From the NCBI RefSeq assembly GCF_024362695.1, contig NC_065422.1, forward strand, positions 11,965,534 to 12,029,533: 64,000 nt of DNA. The letters run 5' to 3'. Both the position numbers and the translations under genes were made by a program. Source of the DNA: Pectinophora gossypiella (Eukaryota; Arthropoda; Insecta; Lepidoptera; Gelechiidae). Under the pieces are notes generated by a model. The model was not told the origin of the DNA. It saw nothing but the letters and a program-made list of their open reading frames with translations, and did not search any database. Of the stretch, positions 10,201 to 22,389 are shown in pieces. Position 1 is the first letter of the stretch; each line of letters opens with the position of its first letter.

Positions 10201-13039
10201 TAAGTATATAAGTAGTAGAGTCAGAAGAGGAAGGCGTAGAAAATATGGCGATCAAATGTTTTAAATTAAAGAAAGGGAGTAATATTTAACTGAAAAAATG
10301 AACCTAATTGATCTCCTCTCTAAAAACAATAAAAATGTTTAATATAATATCTTATCATTGTAATTTATCACTGTTTACAGAATTTATTATTTTTGACTTA
10401 GTTTTTCAATTTTATTAAATTATATTTATATAACATTCTTGCACCTTTGAATGTCAATTGGCAATGTTTTATATTATGCCTTTGTATATCAAAAAGGTAA
10501 ATATCATAATGTTACTTTATTATAACTTCAGGGTTTATCCATAGAAATCTTCAGCGTTTTTCAACTACTCAACCAAGATTATAATTCATTGAAAATTATG
10601 TTAAATGAACAAATAGAATGAATCAAATATTTTTTCTTATTTTATATGTACGAAAATCTTACCGCAAAATCTTTTACATCTTCCGTCTCTGATACTTCAA
10701 TATCAGATCGAATACATCAAAACAAGCCCCAGCGCTCCACAAAAGGACCCCGTGATTCGTGATAAAACGGTTCACTCGATCTCAAAAGGCAGTAAAGGCA
10801 CTGCCTACAATACATCCGATTGGCCTCAAACAGAATTTTTCCATATAAAAACAAGAAACCGAACAAAGGGAGCCACTTAATTGTGGAATCGTGTGAGCCA
10901 GGAAAAGGGATTCTATTATCTCCGTTGATTGGTTAAACGATGAATTGGATGTTTTTTGATAGAAATAAACAATATGAAGGACGCGAGGGGTTTTCAATGC
11001 ACCTTATTTGAGGAAACAGTAAGATTCATAGCATATTTGAGAAAAAAGAAAGTTTAATTTTGCATGGTGAATATAATATAAAATTACGAGTATTATTATA
11101 AATTTATTCAATTTCCTATAATTTTACTTTGTATAGTTTTTATCCAACATTGTTATTATTTAGCTTATAACTTTAAGTTGCCTCAAAGGTCATTGCCCGT
11201 TGCATTTTATTTGTATGTAATTTTTGATTATTTGGTATATAGGTACCGATGGATACTTATCTTAAATAAATAAATAAGTAAGGCTAAAAATTATCCTTTT
11301 TTTCCTATTATAGCAAAACCAAAAGATACGTAAGGTTTTAGCATTATACGTACTTTACATATACCTTTACATTAAAGAACATAAAGAATGATCATGTTTG
11401 TTGAATTTTTGTAAAAAGTAGCCGAAACTGTTTTATTTTCTTTCAAAATGTATAAGGACGTCCGTCTAAAACTTATTCACATTAGTATTCAGACCGTGAA
11501 TACAAATTTAATATTAATAAAGCTTCAGGCGTCACTTTTTAATCATGTGTGTTGTGTAGGTACTCATCTTCAAAAGCCAGACGAAAATAGATGACAAAGG
11601 TAGGCGATCTGATCCAAAATTGAATTCTCTAATTAATCGCTTCCCTTGACTCGATTTTAAACTCCCCGAGTTGACTTTGTCAACATACGGTCGCCACTAG
11701 GCAGGTATTGGTACAATTCATAAACTTTAGAACTAGGTACTTTTGAACTCACTTATAAAGCACATCTTCTCTTCTTCTTTTTTTCTTCTTATTTTAAAAT
11801 TGGTCTGAGTTTTAAAGCCTTTTTTTGTTGATATAATTTTCATCCCCATTGAGTGGTAATCGCTCGTATCAAATCAATTATCAACCAGTAATTATTATTG
11901 ATTTGTTTTAAAATGTTTTGCAGTCTCTGTGATGTCTGCTAGCACGAATATCTTGAGGGATCTCAGTTCAATACAGAAAACTATATTTTCTAGTAAGTTC
12001 TAGATCGTCAACTTCCCACAGCTTAGCAAAAATCTCTTCCCAAAACAGACAACATAATGTAATCTATTATGTATCTAGTAACACTATAACTAATGTAAAA
12101 TGCAATATTTCTCTTGTTTCTTAGCCCACATTTTGTGGTCGGTGTCAATGTATCGACGGCACTACGCCTACGTTTCACTCAATTAGACCGTGGGTTGCCA
12201 TCGAAATGAGCTTAATCTTTTATTGGCTACATAAATCTGTCCTCTCAATTGACTCCGGATCCTCTTTCGAATTTTGACGTGACTTTTCAAAGTCTAATTA
12301 CTTTTGCAAATGCTGCCTAAGATTTCCTCGTTTTATTGCCAATCTCAGAAAGTCGTGTTAGCTAAAGCGTTTTATAGTTGAAACCTAATTAATTAGTGAG
12401 GGAATGTCGAAAGTTCGCCTCAAGCGGTTTCTTGATGATTGAAAGTTTGGCGTGATTAATATTACCGAAATTGTGGGCGCGAAGCTTCTATACAATATTT
12501 ATGTACATTAATATTGCAGAAAAAGAATGAGATGCCATGAATTGCAAAAAATATTTTTAACCTCTAGGTACATTAAATAGGTAAAGTCATGCCCGGGATA
12601 TCCACATCGAGGTGAGAAGAGCCATTCAAAAGATCACACCTGACATTTGCCCTAAGATTATACGTTTCAAATAATAATTATAATAATGTATCTTCTGTCA
12701 AAACAGATGCTACAAAAATGTTATTCCGAACATCGAGCAAACCAAACATTGCTAGTGGAAATGAAACTAACAAAGACATCTTACAAGTCCCTTCTAAAAA
12801 CATATCCACTCGAATAAACATCGACCCATGTATCTCATTCATAAACCGCTTTTATTGCTTGTCAATCATGGCTGACGTTAGAAAAATTAAAAATAAAGCT
12901 GTTATAAATACAGCAGTCAGTAGATATAAGAGAGGCGAGCTCCGTTTTATTTATGGCACCCATAAAAATACATTTATTATCACTGCACATAGTACATGTA
13001 ACGGCGCAGACAGAAACGTAAACATTTAGTCAATCTCTC
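10201..13039. other. long stretch without recognised gene or repeat
   Basis: Mostly looks single-copy. 10680-11000 and 12240-12530 are less AT-biased and lack repeat motifs. A 103-codon open frame at 12718-13029 has no recognised domain. It could be a lone exon or chance; I see no convincing splice context. Confidence 0.35.
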
Positions 13040-13044
13040 GTTTG

Positions 13045-13110
13045 GGATGAACAGAGCTACTAAGTCATCAGAAAACAACTTGCAGCCAGTTTTGATACGA
13101 AGTCATAAAG
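13045..13110 (-). repeat. LINE family C tail fragment
   Basis: gggatgaacagagctac, then aaaacaacttgcagccag, is a mutated complement of the tail seen at 20824-20932 and 33118-33205. Confidence 0.5.
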
Positions 13111-13194
13111 TTGGTCATGGTCATGTTATCAGCCCAAGGTCCAAACTATGTATATAATCCAACATGCTAGAAAGGACCTAATCTATCTGTCGGC

Positions 13195-13295
13195 TTGAAC
13201 GATGTGTGAAATATACTGTGTGTGTGTGACGTCTACGAGGGAGGGTGAGGTAAACTTAGCTCAGGAGCTGGTGATGAGAATGGCAACTCTCCAGG
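13195..13295 (-). repeat. dispersed repeat G
   Basis: tgtgtgtgacgtctacgagg, gagggtgaggtaaacttagc, tcaggagctggtgatgag. Its complement is found at 40500-40690, and related segments lie at 16010-16150 and 42790-42960. Confidence 0.55.
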
Positions 13296-13302
13296 GAGCG
13301 GA

Positions 13303-13450
13303 TCATCATCATCATTTATTTAAGAGCCACGCTCTAGTCGTTGTTGCATTCTCCGTTCTACTTCTTTAAGGAAAAATAGGGCACTGGTTTCCCTCTTGCC
13401 GTCAGTACCTATACCGTGATAGGCAAACTCTCAAGTGGCTATCTTCTAAA
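13303..13450 (-). repeat. SINE-D copy with RTE-like tail
   Basis: Starts on the plus strand with (atc)n then tttatttaagagccacgctc, which is the complement of the 3' tail shared with the RTE remnants at 13838 and 45205-45249 and with the SINE at 54439-54778. The interior resembles 54490-54550 only partly. Confidence 0.5.
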
Positions 13451-13850
13451 CATCACTAGTCAGAAGAATTTCAGAGAAACATACCTATTTTATTGTTTCA
13501 TACTTTTAGAGCTTAATTTTCCATAGTCAGATTTAGTTTTTAAAGAAATATTTTTTTTTTATATTATTTATGGGACTTACTTATTAAGATAACGTGCTGC
13601 CACTATATGTTTTATGGAAGATTTGGACATAAAACCTACCCGGAACATGTCTGAACAGTCATGCTATCAATTCAGTGTAATTATCGAGTAAATATAAGGA
13701 TAGCTGGTGTTAAGTACACATTTAAAATGTGCTTAAGCCCTTTCATTTGATGGGTACCCAAAACACTATCATACGAAAAAAAAATATATTTCGTCCTCTG
13801 CTTATGTCCACTAGAGGGCGCCACTGTGAATTCACTTCATCATCATCAAT

Positions 13851-14100
13851 TTAAAAGCCACGCTCCTGTCGGTGTAGCATTTTCCATTCCAGTCTATCAA
13901 AAGCCAATTCCTTGACTTCCCTATAAGACACTACGTTAACCTTTTCTTTAATCTGTTCCATGTAAGCTCTTCTTGGTCTTCCCCTTCCTCTCTTTCCTTG
14001 TAGCTTTCCTTCTATGATGTTTTTAATAAATTCGTCGTGTCTTATTAGGTGTCCAATTTAATCATCTTGCCTCTTCTGTCCTTCACTTTCACATTCACTT
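13851..14100 (-). pseudogene. RTE-like LINE reverse transcriptase, C-terminus
   Basis: The minus strand from 14057 to the stop at 13851-13853 reads 68 uninterrupted residues. It begins IGHLIRHDEFIKN and contains GKRGRGRPRRAYMEQIKEK, then VSYREVKELAFDR, LEWKML, and ends HRQERGF-stop. GRGRPRR followed by a W- and R-rich terminal region is typical of the C-terminal end of RTE-like endonuclease/reverse transcriptases. Upstream the frame shifts (GKMIK in another frame near 14058-14085), so this is a 5'-truncated dead copy. It is followed by the (gatgat)n tail usual for RTE LINEs at 13838-13850. The same family is present at 44975-45240. No catalytic RT motif is included. Confidence 0.85.
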
Positions 14101-14824
14101 ATATAGCCTATAACCACCGGATAATCAAGACGCTTCTAATGACATCTCGTTTTAAATACATTTAAATTCATACATACATAACGGTCAAACGCTTAAAAAC
14201 CTCCTTTTTGCTTCGCCGCAGTCGGGTAAAAAATATCTACACTAAGTACCTATCGCGTTTTTAACCACATGTACAAATATTTTTTCTTTCAAATCCTGTT
14301 TTTATCCATGTGGTATGGTTTAGAGTTTATGATGTTGGAAATGTTGGCAGTTTTATTTATTTTTTATTTTATTTGTATAATGAGAGGGCTGACAGATTTG
14401 TAAGGTATTAATTTTATTAATTTCCGTGCCACAAAAATCCGGATGGATTCTGGATTGACCTAATTCTTGAAAGCCCGACGACGAAAATAGCTATTGTTAT
14501 CGTTGGAGCTCATAATTTTAGAAACCTTGATACGCATTATGAAAGCTAAAATAATGTCATAAATTGGTATAATGGTTTTGTGTCTGTAAAAATTAAGACG
14601 TATTTTTTTGAGCGGAAAAGCCGCAAAGCTGACGTGGAAATGGGCTGGCTAGGGTGGCGTAGAATTCAACCGGGGGGTTTGCCAACATGCAAACGATTTT
14701 GAAAAGCGACAGTGACAGTGAATAACAATACTAATTTGTATTGTGCAAATAAATTATCATGATTTTAATTTAAACAATGTTGAGATTCATTCAAAAATGC
14801 ATTTTCGGAAGTATGTGATTGTAC
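14101..14824. other. no gene recognised
   Basis: AT-rich. A short piece at 14690-14750 (gcaaacgatt, cagtgacagtgaa) echoes the TIR MITE at 15552-15696. Confidence 0.35.
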
Positions 14825-15114
14825 TGTAGTTTTCCCTTTGCGGGATGGAAGGTCAGACAGACAGTTGCTTTTGTAAAAACTTAATCGACCCTAGTGGGTC
14901 GATAGCGATAAGCGCTGAATGAGGAAAATCGTCGACCACGCCGGCGGGGTCGGTATCGGGGACCTGAAGTGTTTGGTGTCGCGAGCTGATTGGCTGCCTC
15001 TATGGCTAGAGTAATCGGGTCGTCGGGATCGTATAATTTGTAAAAACCGAACCTGTCAAATCTTCAGGTTTAGGTAAGTGGTCCCCGTGAAAAACGGGAT
15101 AATGATGATGATGA
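14825..15114 (+). repeat. LINE family B 3' end, interrupted
   Basis: 14825-14880 (tttccctttgcgggatgg, aaggtcagacagacag) continues at 15048-15114 (cgaacctgtcaaatcttcag, cgtgaaaaacgggataatga, then gatgatgatgatg). The gap is the family E insertion at 14881-15037. Related copies: 19735-19990 (-), 57800-57925 (+), 62060-62170 (-). Confidence 0.7.
14881..15037 (-). mobile_element. family E insertion with 10-bp target duplication
   Basis: Flanked by ttgtaaaaac at 14871-14880 and 15038-15047. The interior (ttaatcgaccctagtgggtc, gcgataagcgctgaatgag, ccgaccccgcc-type complement, gagctgattggctgcctc, ggctagagtaatcgggt) is the complement of the family E core. The duplication gives exact boundaries for this 157-bp copy, which lacks the 3' third seen at 10100-10200. 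Confidence 0.8.
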
Positions 15115-15551
15115 TGTTGAGATTTAATCAAAGTACAGTACAAAGTATAGTATTACAAAGCTTAAAATAAACTAAAATAAAATATAATTCTGATTAAATT
15201 GCTGGAATTCGTTAATATTTTATTATACATTCAAACAATTTTGATTCAAACTAATTGAATGGGCGATGTATTAAATGCAAACTAAAGTGGGTAATTTTTC
15301 TCTCTAGGCCGTGTCTTGCTACTGGGCAAGTGCCTATTTTAGTTTCCAGCTCTTTTTGTCCAAACCGATCTCTTTTCATTCCACCTTGAAGCAACTATGT
15401 CATCTCTCCCTTGATTCCTGGAGCTCCCACTGCTTCTTTTATTTAATTCTCTTTTCTATTCGGTAGCACCTAAAGTGCAACAAGGTTGTCTACTGTAGGT
15501 TAATTTTCACTTAAGTATTTATTTATTTAATAAACACACGTAACATGCCCT
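15115..15551. other. no gene recognised
   Basis: Only a weak SINE-B-like fragment at 15300-15340 (ctactgggcaagtgcc). Confidence 0.35.
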
Positions 15552-15696
15552 TAGTCAAGTTGCAAACGATAACGAAAACATACAGTAACAGTGATAAACA
15601 TATATACCTGTAGATTGACATTATGTCACCTTATGTCAATCCCACACATTTCATCACTGTCTCTGTCGATTGCCGTAATCGTTTGCAACTTGGCTA
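15552..15696. mobile_element. 145-bp TIR MITE
   Basis: Left end tagtcaagttgcaaacgat and right end atcgtttgcaacttggcta are inverted repeats of about 23 bp with two mismatches. An inner inverted pair (agtaacagtgat / atcactgtctctgt) extends the fold. A TA at each end suggests a TA target. Related but eroded segments at 18446-18643, 20000-20110 and 14690-14750. Non-coding. Confidence 0.75.
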
Positions 15697-16009
15697 AATC
15701 GAATTCCTAAGGTTATTAATCAATACCATACAATTCTTAGACATACCAAAAATACTGTTTAAATGTATTTTTTCTATTAACAAGGTGCGTGTTGGTTCTA
15801 TATATACAACAGCAAGCGAACCCAAATAAACGTGAAATGACAGTCGGTGAAATAGGTTACGGCAACAAATTGCGTGAAAGATATGGGACAATAGATATAT
15901 AGGTAAATAAAATAAAGTGTATCTGAAAATAAATAAGATGACGAAGAGAATTAATATTTTATTAAAGAAGGTCACAGATCATAGAAACTCTATGTACAAG
16001 TTAAATCGA

Positions 16010-16150
16010 TCTCGCAATTCCATTCTACACTGGATGATAGAATAAGGTATAATACTACGTATAGAATGGCACCTCTCTCGGTCTTACTTTAGTCTACAAT
16101 CGTAGCATCTGTGTAAAACGAGGTGTCTTGTATGAAGTATCCGGGTTCTG
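16010..16150 (+). repeat. dispersed repeat G
   Basis: tgtgtaaaacgaggtgtctt and gtatgaagtatccggg match 40620-40670 (tgtgtaaaacgaggtgtttt, gtatgaagtgtccggg) and, partly, 42900-42930. Confidence 0.6.
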
Positions 16151-16230
16151 ATTAGATACCACTTTTATGTGCTTATTGAATGTGAAGTAAGCGCGAGATT
16201 TATCATAAAATAAATCATCGTCATAATATC

Positions 16231-16401
16231 ATCGTGCTTCTGTAGGGACGTTAAGCCATTGGTCCCGGCTATTTCTTACTGTAGTAAGTACGTAGTCATT
16301 TCATGAGCCATTATCAAGGGCTTATGATGGCTCAATAACACCATGACACCATGGTTGATGAGTTTGGTCAACGACCTCATAACCCACACGAGAGAAGAAG
16401 A
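16231..16401 (+). repeat. SINE-A, 5'-truncated
   Basis: cgtgcttctgtagggacgtt, aagccattggtcccggc, tcatgagccat, ggttgatgagtttggtcaac, aacccacacgagagaagaag. Lacks the tRNA head. Confidence 0.75.
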
Positions 16402-18445
16402 TACTTTATATTTTCGTCTTCCCTTTTATATCGTTTTTATTACACTTCAAAGCTGAACTCCCATTTTTTGTGCCTTACTAATGTACGCCTTGGGAATTTT
16501 ATTTAAGTAGGTACTGCCTACAAACCCTAGAGTTGTATGATTTACACCTTATTTTACTTCTTTTGACTTGCTTCGGTCTACTTGAAAGACCTTTTAATTT
16601 TAACGATGGACGCCCCTCAAAGAACTCCCAGGATGCTTGTCGGCTGTTTGAGTGTGTATTTTATTCTGTTTTAATTTACGTTGAAAAAATCCTTGAAGCA
16701 CTCTATTTGTTTTAGAGTGTTGGTACGACTCCAGAATGGGTAGTTTCATGGGTAGAATAACATTGTTTTATGAGAAGGTTAACTGCTCGTAATTTATTTT
16801 TGGCTTCTGTTTTTACCTTTCGATTGCCTTCGAAAAAAATTGGGATACTTAAGTAAGTAAAAATACCTAAGTATATCTTAGTTTCCGTATTTATGTGATT
16901 TGGAAAACAACAATTGGGTCGTGTACTAGGTTCAAAATAAGTTTTGAAATTCTGATTACTAAATAAAGACAGATCTAAAACTAACGAAAACATTTTATTT
17001 TTATTATTTAACTTATTCATAAATTTTAATCAAGAAAAACGTTATAATAAGTCTGACATTTTATAACGTTTTTCTATGATGTCACAGTGAGCTTTTTCAT
17101 ATTATAAATTCCATAGTAATTTCGTGTTGTGACGTTTAGTGAAAAGTAACTAATTTGACTAGATGGAAACTAGACTGGAGCCTGTATCGGGTACATACAG
17201 TCCATCATGTTGGAGAGACTAGAATCATTAAAAGCCATAGCGACTTTTATAACATACCTGGAAGATAAATAACATTTGCACTTATTAACTTTTATTTGCA
17301 CTTAGTAAGCATACAAATATTAGGTACATTTTCAAATTCTTAAACAAGTTTCGACAGCTAAACAGATAATCGAAGTTAATGCATCCATTTCATAATATCG
17401 AGTCGGATGCTTCGAATGGGCGTGATATTTATTCCCTTGAGTAATATAAGCTCCGGGGGATTCTGCCAGTGATTTCAATAAATAGCTCGTTTCGTTTCAC
17501 TTTGGAAATTGGAAACCGGGTCAAATCCATGGGAATCACCATGGGACCTTAATATATCCGCCTAAACATTTTTTTACTCTTCCGCTCAATGTTACAACGA
17601 ATGGAAGTTGGAAGTTTTGTTTTCGACTGTAGAATTATAATTTATTATTTTTCGTCACCCCCACCACTTATCACGTTGGTTGGTTGGAAAACTCAGTAAA
17701 GTGTGAGTAGTCAGTTCATCTTTCGATGGATGTACCTTTGACTACATCAATTGGGATATAGTCGTATGTTTAATTTAAATAATTTTATTTTTTCCTATTC
17801 CTATAACTGGTTATTTTATTCATGCAGTTTTTGTACTTAAATAATTTAATGAGTATACGAGCACAATCCTTTTGTATTTTGCATTTTCAACAATTAGATG
17901 TCAATTGGTCGATTTAGGATTTATTCTTCGTTTGTCCTACTGAGTTTTGTCCCACATAATATGCGTCCTTTCGTCCCAAAATAAAATTTTATGTCTATAA
18001 AAATGAAATGTCTGGCAAAGAAAAAGTAATTAATTACCTAATATTATAAGTACTTAAAAATATAATCGGTATTAAAATTCCGCGAATAACTACGAAATTT
18101 TCTGATAAAAATGTCGTCGGAAATTTTCGACGCTTTAAATATTTTCCTTTGTATTTAATCATTCATTTTGTTGAAGTCCTGTCAAGAAATTTAATTTTCC
18201 TGCGGGCGTTTTGTCAGTGTCCGAAGGCATCGTTGGCAAAATTATACCTAATAACAGAATTTGTAATTAGTTTTAGAATTTACGACCTTGTTTGGCCTTC
18301 GGAGTTGGTTTAGGCCAAGACGAAAACGAAAGGTACCTAAGTAAGTACCTAAACTAAACTCAGGTCTCTAGAATAAATTATACACAATCTAGAACTTTCG
18401 AAACGATGTATGTTGGACTATTTTAAATGTGTAGTTCAGGCGCCT
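16402..18445. other. no gene or repeat recognised
   Basis: Mostly apparently single-copy. 17390-17600 is a moderately GC stretch without repeat motifs. Open frames at 16533-16715 and 16712-17020 have no known domains. Confidence 0.35.
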
Positions 18446-18643
18446 TAGCTTAAGTTGCAAATCAAGCAAAAGACTTCAGGTGACATGTCAAATTCATTTT
18501 CGTCACTATAGATTGTCATAATTCAAATTCAAAATCATTATTCAGTAGTTAACATAGTTACAGTTTGAATTGTTAATTTTTTCACATAACGAATGTTTCG
18601 TCCGCCTAAAACTACTGCAGTACTAATCGTTTGCAATTTGGCT
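18446..18643. mobile_element. eroded relative of the 145-bp TIR MITE
   Basis: Left gcttaagttgcaaatcaagc and right aatcgtttgcaatttggc are inverted and resemble the termini at 15552-15696. A fragment of repeat F (ccgcctaaaactactgcag) lies just inside the right end. Confidence 0.45.
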
Positions 18644-18699
18644 TGCAAGTCCCCTTGAATAATCCTGTAAAAATCCTCAGCTCTCCTCATTTTGCCTCA

Positions 18700-18881
18700 C
18701 AAATAGTGAACGCCACTCGAGTCGAATCTACAATAAGTCACAAACATAAAGTACAGGGTGTTAGTCATATTATAACGAATAACGAGGGGGATGATTCGGC
18801 CCATGTTCCTGAGTCAATATCAAGTGGAATTTTCCGTCGCAAAATTCATATTTTTTTTTAATTACTTTCAATTGTTTTGGC
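18700..18881 (+). mobile_element. family E end abutting half of the palindromic MITE
   Basis: 18715-18745 (gaatctacaataagtcacaa) resembles the family E 3' end. At 18752 the MITE left arm begins (tacagggtgttagtcat, gatgattcggccc, atcaagtggaattttccgtc) and stops after its A/T centre; no right arm follows. Confidence 0.6.
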
Positions 18882-19048
18882 GATAGATATGTATATGAGC
18901 AATATATATTACGTTAGTCTTGAATTGAAGATGGTGGACTCGTTTTGATCCGCTTCGATGCTTCTGTGGTTTAAGTGTAGATGTTGTTAAAACAATAAAC
19001 AAACACCTGTCATTTAATTCTAATTATTTTACTGTCTATCCGTTTGAA

Positions 19049-19139
19049 CACTTTCACGGGAACTGACGACCGGTCATTGACCTTTCATTCATAATTCACA
19101 TTTGGGATAGGGCCTATAGACGCTGCGTCCATGAAAGTG
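19049..19139. mobile_element. TTAA mini-element, copy 3 (diverged)
   Basis: Left cactttcacggg, right gtccatgaaagtg followed by TTAA at 19140-19143. The left target reads ttgaa at 19044-19048, a mutated TTAA. Interior ccggtcattgacc matches the gggtcattgatgg core of the other two copies. Confidence 0.6.
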
Positions 19140-19143
19140 TTAA

Positions 19144-19734
19144 GGCATATTTAATATTTTTGTACAACAGCCTGTAAATACTGGTTGACTGGAACCCAAA
19201 ATATAATTTAGGGAGGGTTGTCACGACACGGTCTTGTCAGCATCAACAAAGTTGGGTGATTAATCAAAAGCGGGATGTATTTTATTGGACCGCCACTTTT
19301 GTGGGCCCGTTCCTGATGTAATGGCCATTAGGGTACACTTTCTATGTAAGAATGAGATGTTTTAATACTATTCAGATGGAATGATGAACTATATATACAA
19401 ACTATTATCCAGTATTATGATACATGATGATGAATACGTCTGGGGTGGGCAAAAACATATTTACCACGCCTCAAGTAAAGAAATGGCATCATTGCAATTT
19501 AATACTATATACCCATGTGGTTACTACAATTTAGTCTTCGAAGGATCAAATGTAAATTTAATTCCTGTCTATTTTCCCATTTCATGCGCACGTGGAAACG
19601 CTAAAAGACATTAGTTGATCGTTAAGGAATCATTTCCAAAGGGAAATGCATTCAGAAAGTTACACTGAAGATTGCATATGAAAGCAATATCCGGGGTATA
19701 ATAACGAACGTAATAACCGCAGTATGGCGGTTAC
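19144..19734. other. no gene recognised
   Basis: A 77-codon open frame at 19381-19614 has no recognisable domain or context. Confidence 0.35.
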
Positions 19735-19990
19735 GATGTTAGCGGAAGCGGTTCACATTCTAAGTTGTTCAATATGCGGATCCTCATCATCTCCCTAGCC
19801 TCATCCAGTTTTCTACAGAAGTGACTGCCTGTCTTACTTGGAAGGCCAAAAGGAAAACCAGCCCAATAATTACGTACACGTTTCATACGTAGCTTCGAAA
19901 CCCATTTCTCGGGAATGTGTTTCCTCGTGATGTTTTGTGGAATAAGCGGATGGATAACGTCAACATGTCTTAAACTATAATGATAATCGA
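19735..19990 (-). repeat. LINE family B 3' region
   Basis: Complement contains cccgagaaatgggtttcga and ggctggttttccttttggcc, matching the plus-strand copy at 57800-57925 (cccgagaaatgcgtttcgga, ggctggttttcccttcggg). The 91-codon frame across it is a by-product. Confidence 0.6.
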
Positions 19991-20152
19991 CACTGACAGT
20001 ACTCATAAATAATATATGGGATTGACATAAAGTGACATGTCAATCTTATAATATTTTTTTACTGTCACTGCCAATTGTCATAGTTGTTTCCAAATTGCGT
20101 TTATCCAACTAGATATATTTTAATCGGACGCGCCACCAAGGTGTCCTAGTAA

Positions 20153-20317
20153 TGGAAAGTAAGATGATCCGTGCTTCGGAAGGCACGTTAAGCCGTTGGT
20201 CCTGGTTACTACTTACTGATGTAAGTATGTAGTCGTTATATGAGCCATGTCAGGGGCCTTTGGCGGCTCAATAGTAACCCTGAGGCTGGTACTCCACCTC
20301 ACAACCCACACAATAGA
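20153..20317 (+). repeat. SINE-A, 5'-truncated
   Basis: gtaagatgatccgtgcttcg, gaaggcacgttaagccgttg, catgtcaggggcctttggcg, ccacctcacaacccacacaa. Well preserved, head missing. Confidence 0.8.
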
Positions 20318-20645
20318 AAGTACTTACTTCAAACTGGGTATATTGAAGTTTCTCTATCTATGAACAACCTTGGCCGAATTTATAGTAAAGCTTTTAGCTT
20401 CAGTAAAGGCATTGTACTTTTTTCCCGATATCATTATGTAGTTAAACGCAGTATAAGCTGGTAATTGGTTCTATCGTTTTGTTATATACATCCTTTGTCT
20501 TCATAAACAAAGATAGGTTTGAATTTAGAACGGATAAAGCGTATCCTCATTGTCTTTCTCTTTGTCTTCTTAAACTCAAATAAGTATATTGCTTTTTTTT
20601 CACCTACTCAAAAGTTATTCCTCAAACACTTGCATAAAATCTAAC

Positions 20646-20735
20646 GGTTGTTGACAATTGCAACATAAAAATACCTTTCAAAAAGAGGTTAGAAAAAATA
20701 ATATTTATTACTTTTTCATATTTTATATTAAACCG
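20646..20735 (+). repeat. dispersed repeat H
   Basis: gttgacaattgcaacataaa, aatacctttcaaaaagaggt, then an A/T-rich run. Aligns with 63372-63465 (gttgataattgcaatataaa, aataccttttaaagaaggtt). Class unknown. Confidence 0.55.
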
Positions 20736-20932
20736 ACAGAGGGATTGTGTCCTCTAACATGATGGACTAATGTTATGGGCGATAGGCTGATCCCTTATCA
20801 CCATAAGGTTCATCATATCCAGCTTACGACATCGTATCAACAGTGGCTGCAAGTTGTCTTTGATTACTTGTGGCTCTGCCCACCCCATTAGGGATTACGG
20901 GCGTGAGTTTATGTATGTATGTATGTATTTTA
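20736..20932 (+). repeat. LINE family C 3' end with (ATGT)n tail
   Basis: ggctgatcccttatcaccat, aaggttcatcat, gtggctgcaagttgtctttg, ctctgcccaccccattaggg, acgggcgtgagtttatgtat, then gtatgtatgtat. Same tail at 33118-33205 (-) and 49497-49596 (+). Confidence 0.75.
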
Positions 20933-21558
20933 TATTCATAGATAGTGTAAAAAAGAAAGGCAGTGGACCCCAACATTAATACCTCAGGATTTCTATGATG
21001 TGTCATAAAATTAACCCAATAACCCTCTGGTAAAATAACTAATTATTCCGTCAAAAATATTGAGGGTTTTGTAGTTTTAGGTATAAATACCTCAATTCCG
21101 CATATATATATTTTCTTTTTTGTACAAGTTTCATCTAATGCTATACTATAACCTAGCAAAATTTCAGCGGCTGGATTTAATGTTGGGCTTTTCGTACAAA
21201 AATTGCTTCATTGCCTACACTGGGACCCTAAACGTCTGACTCTGTCAATAACAAAGAAAGTGAATATGTCTGCATTTGGTTCATAATATTATGATATTAA
21301 CATTAATTCGTTTTCTTGTCTGGAAATAGGAATTCTTATTCTATTACATTTAACGACTAGAAGTTTTTATAGATTCTTGGCAAGAAACTTGGGTTATTAC
21401 TCTGTGCGTATGTACTAACTTCGAATTAGGTAGGATGTTCTTAATGGTTATTTCTTTTTCCTTTAGGTTACACGAACATCATTTATTATGGAATTTGTGC
21501 AGAGTTTTCAATGTTTTGTAATACTTAGGTGCTTTCCTTTACTTTTATAACAACACAT
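20933..21558. other. no gene recognised
   Basis: AT-rich, no motif. Confidence 0.35.
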
Positions 21559-21728
21559 AAACAGCATATTTACGTCCCACTACTGGGCACAGGCCTTCCT
21601 TCAGTCAGGCGGAGAGGGTACGGAGCATACCACCACGCTTCTCCACTGTGGGTTGGTGGAGATGCTTTGAATCCACTATAATAGCTGGGACCAACGGCTT
21701 AACGTGCCCTCCGAAGAATGCACGGTAT
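21559..21728 (-). repeat. SINE-B, partial
   Basis: cacataaacagcatatttac, gtcccactactgggcacagg, cggagcataccaccacgctt, gggaccaacggcttaacgtg. Stops before the tRNA-like head. Compare the full copy at 47275-47617. Confidence 0.75.
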
Positions 21729-21751
21729 TTTTAATTACAATATTAATATTA

Positions 21752-21905
21752 ATGGCCTCGGTGGTTTAATGGTTTGAGCGTTTAGCTCACGATCTAGAGG
21801 TTCGGGTTCAATTCCTATTATTGCAAAGTGAATTACTTGATTGTACGAAAAGTAAGATGAATCTGTGTCTCGGAAGTCTACTGCCCAGCAGTGGGTCTTA
21901 TAAAG
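21752..21905 (+). repeat. tRNA-headed SINE
   Basis: Head: ggcctcggtggtttaatggt with A-box-like tggtttaatgg, then ggttcgggttcaattccta with a B-box-like gggttcaattcc. The tail tactgcccagcagtgggtct is the short cccagcagtggg motif shared with SINE-B and the SINE at 59387. Recognised as a pol III-type retroposon, not a functional tRNA: no acceptor stem pairing seen. Confidence 0.65.
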
Positions 21906-22389
21906 GTTGTTTTAATGTTTACGTTTAGTAGAATATTATATATTAATAATTAAAGAATCGCAGATAAATGTATCCTATGTTTTTTCTATGCTTCCAGACC
22001 AGTAAAGAAGCTTATACGCTCAAAGGAATTTTGTTGACACTGAGCTAGAAAGCCAGAGAAAATAAATACTACTGAGCTGATACGAATAAGAAAGCCACCA
22101 AAGTCGTAGGGCAAAAGGAGCCTTCGGCGTGTCTGTTCTTATAAAACAAAATAGAAAGAGGAAAAACTTTCTTTTCCTGTAATTAGTGCTCGAATAGAGC
22201 AGATTTACGTAATTTTGCTATTATTACGTAGTGATGCGAGTTAAGTCCAAATTTGTCCGAACAATCTGACTTTCAGGGTTTCTAACCAATTCTCAAGTAA
22301 AGGCGAGAAAAGTTAAAATCTTTTTCCACGATATCTATAATATCACTTATTATATAAATTACACAACATAAGGTCATGATAACATATAT

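Noticed and set aside
12718..13029. 103-codon open frame
   Set aside because: No recognised domain, composition like random AT-rich DNA, no splice or promoter context; left as unassigned.
19735..20006. 91-codon minus-strand open frame
   Set aside because: It lies across a LINE family B 3' region, and the homologous copy at 57800 does not keep the frame.
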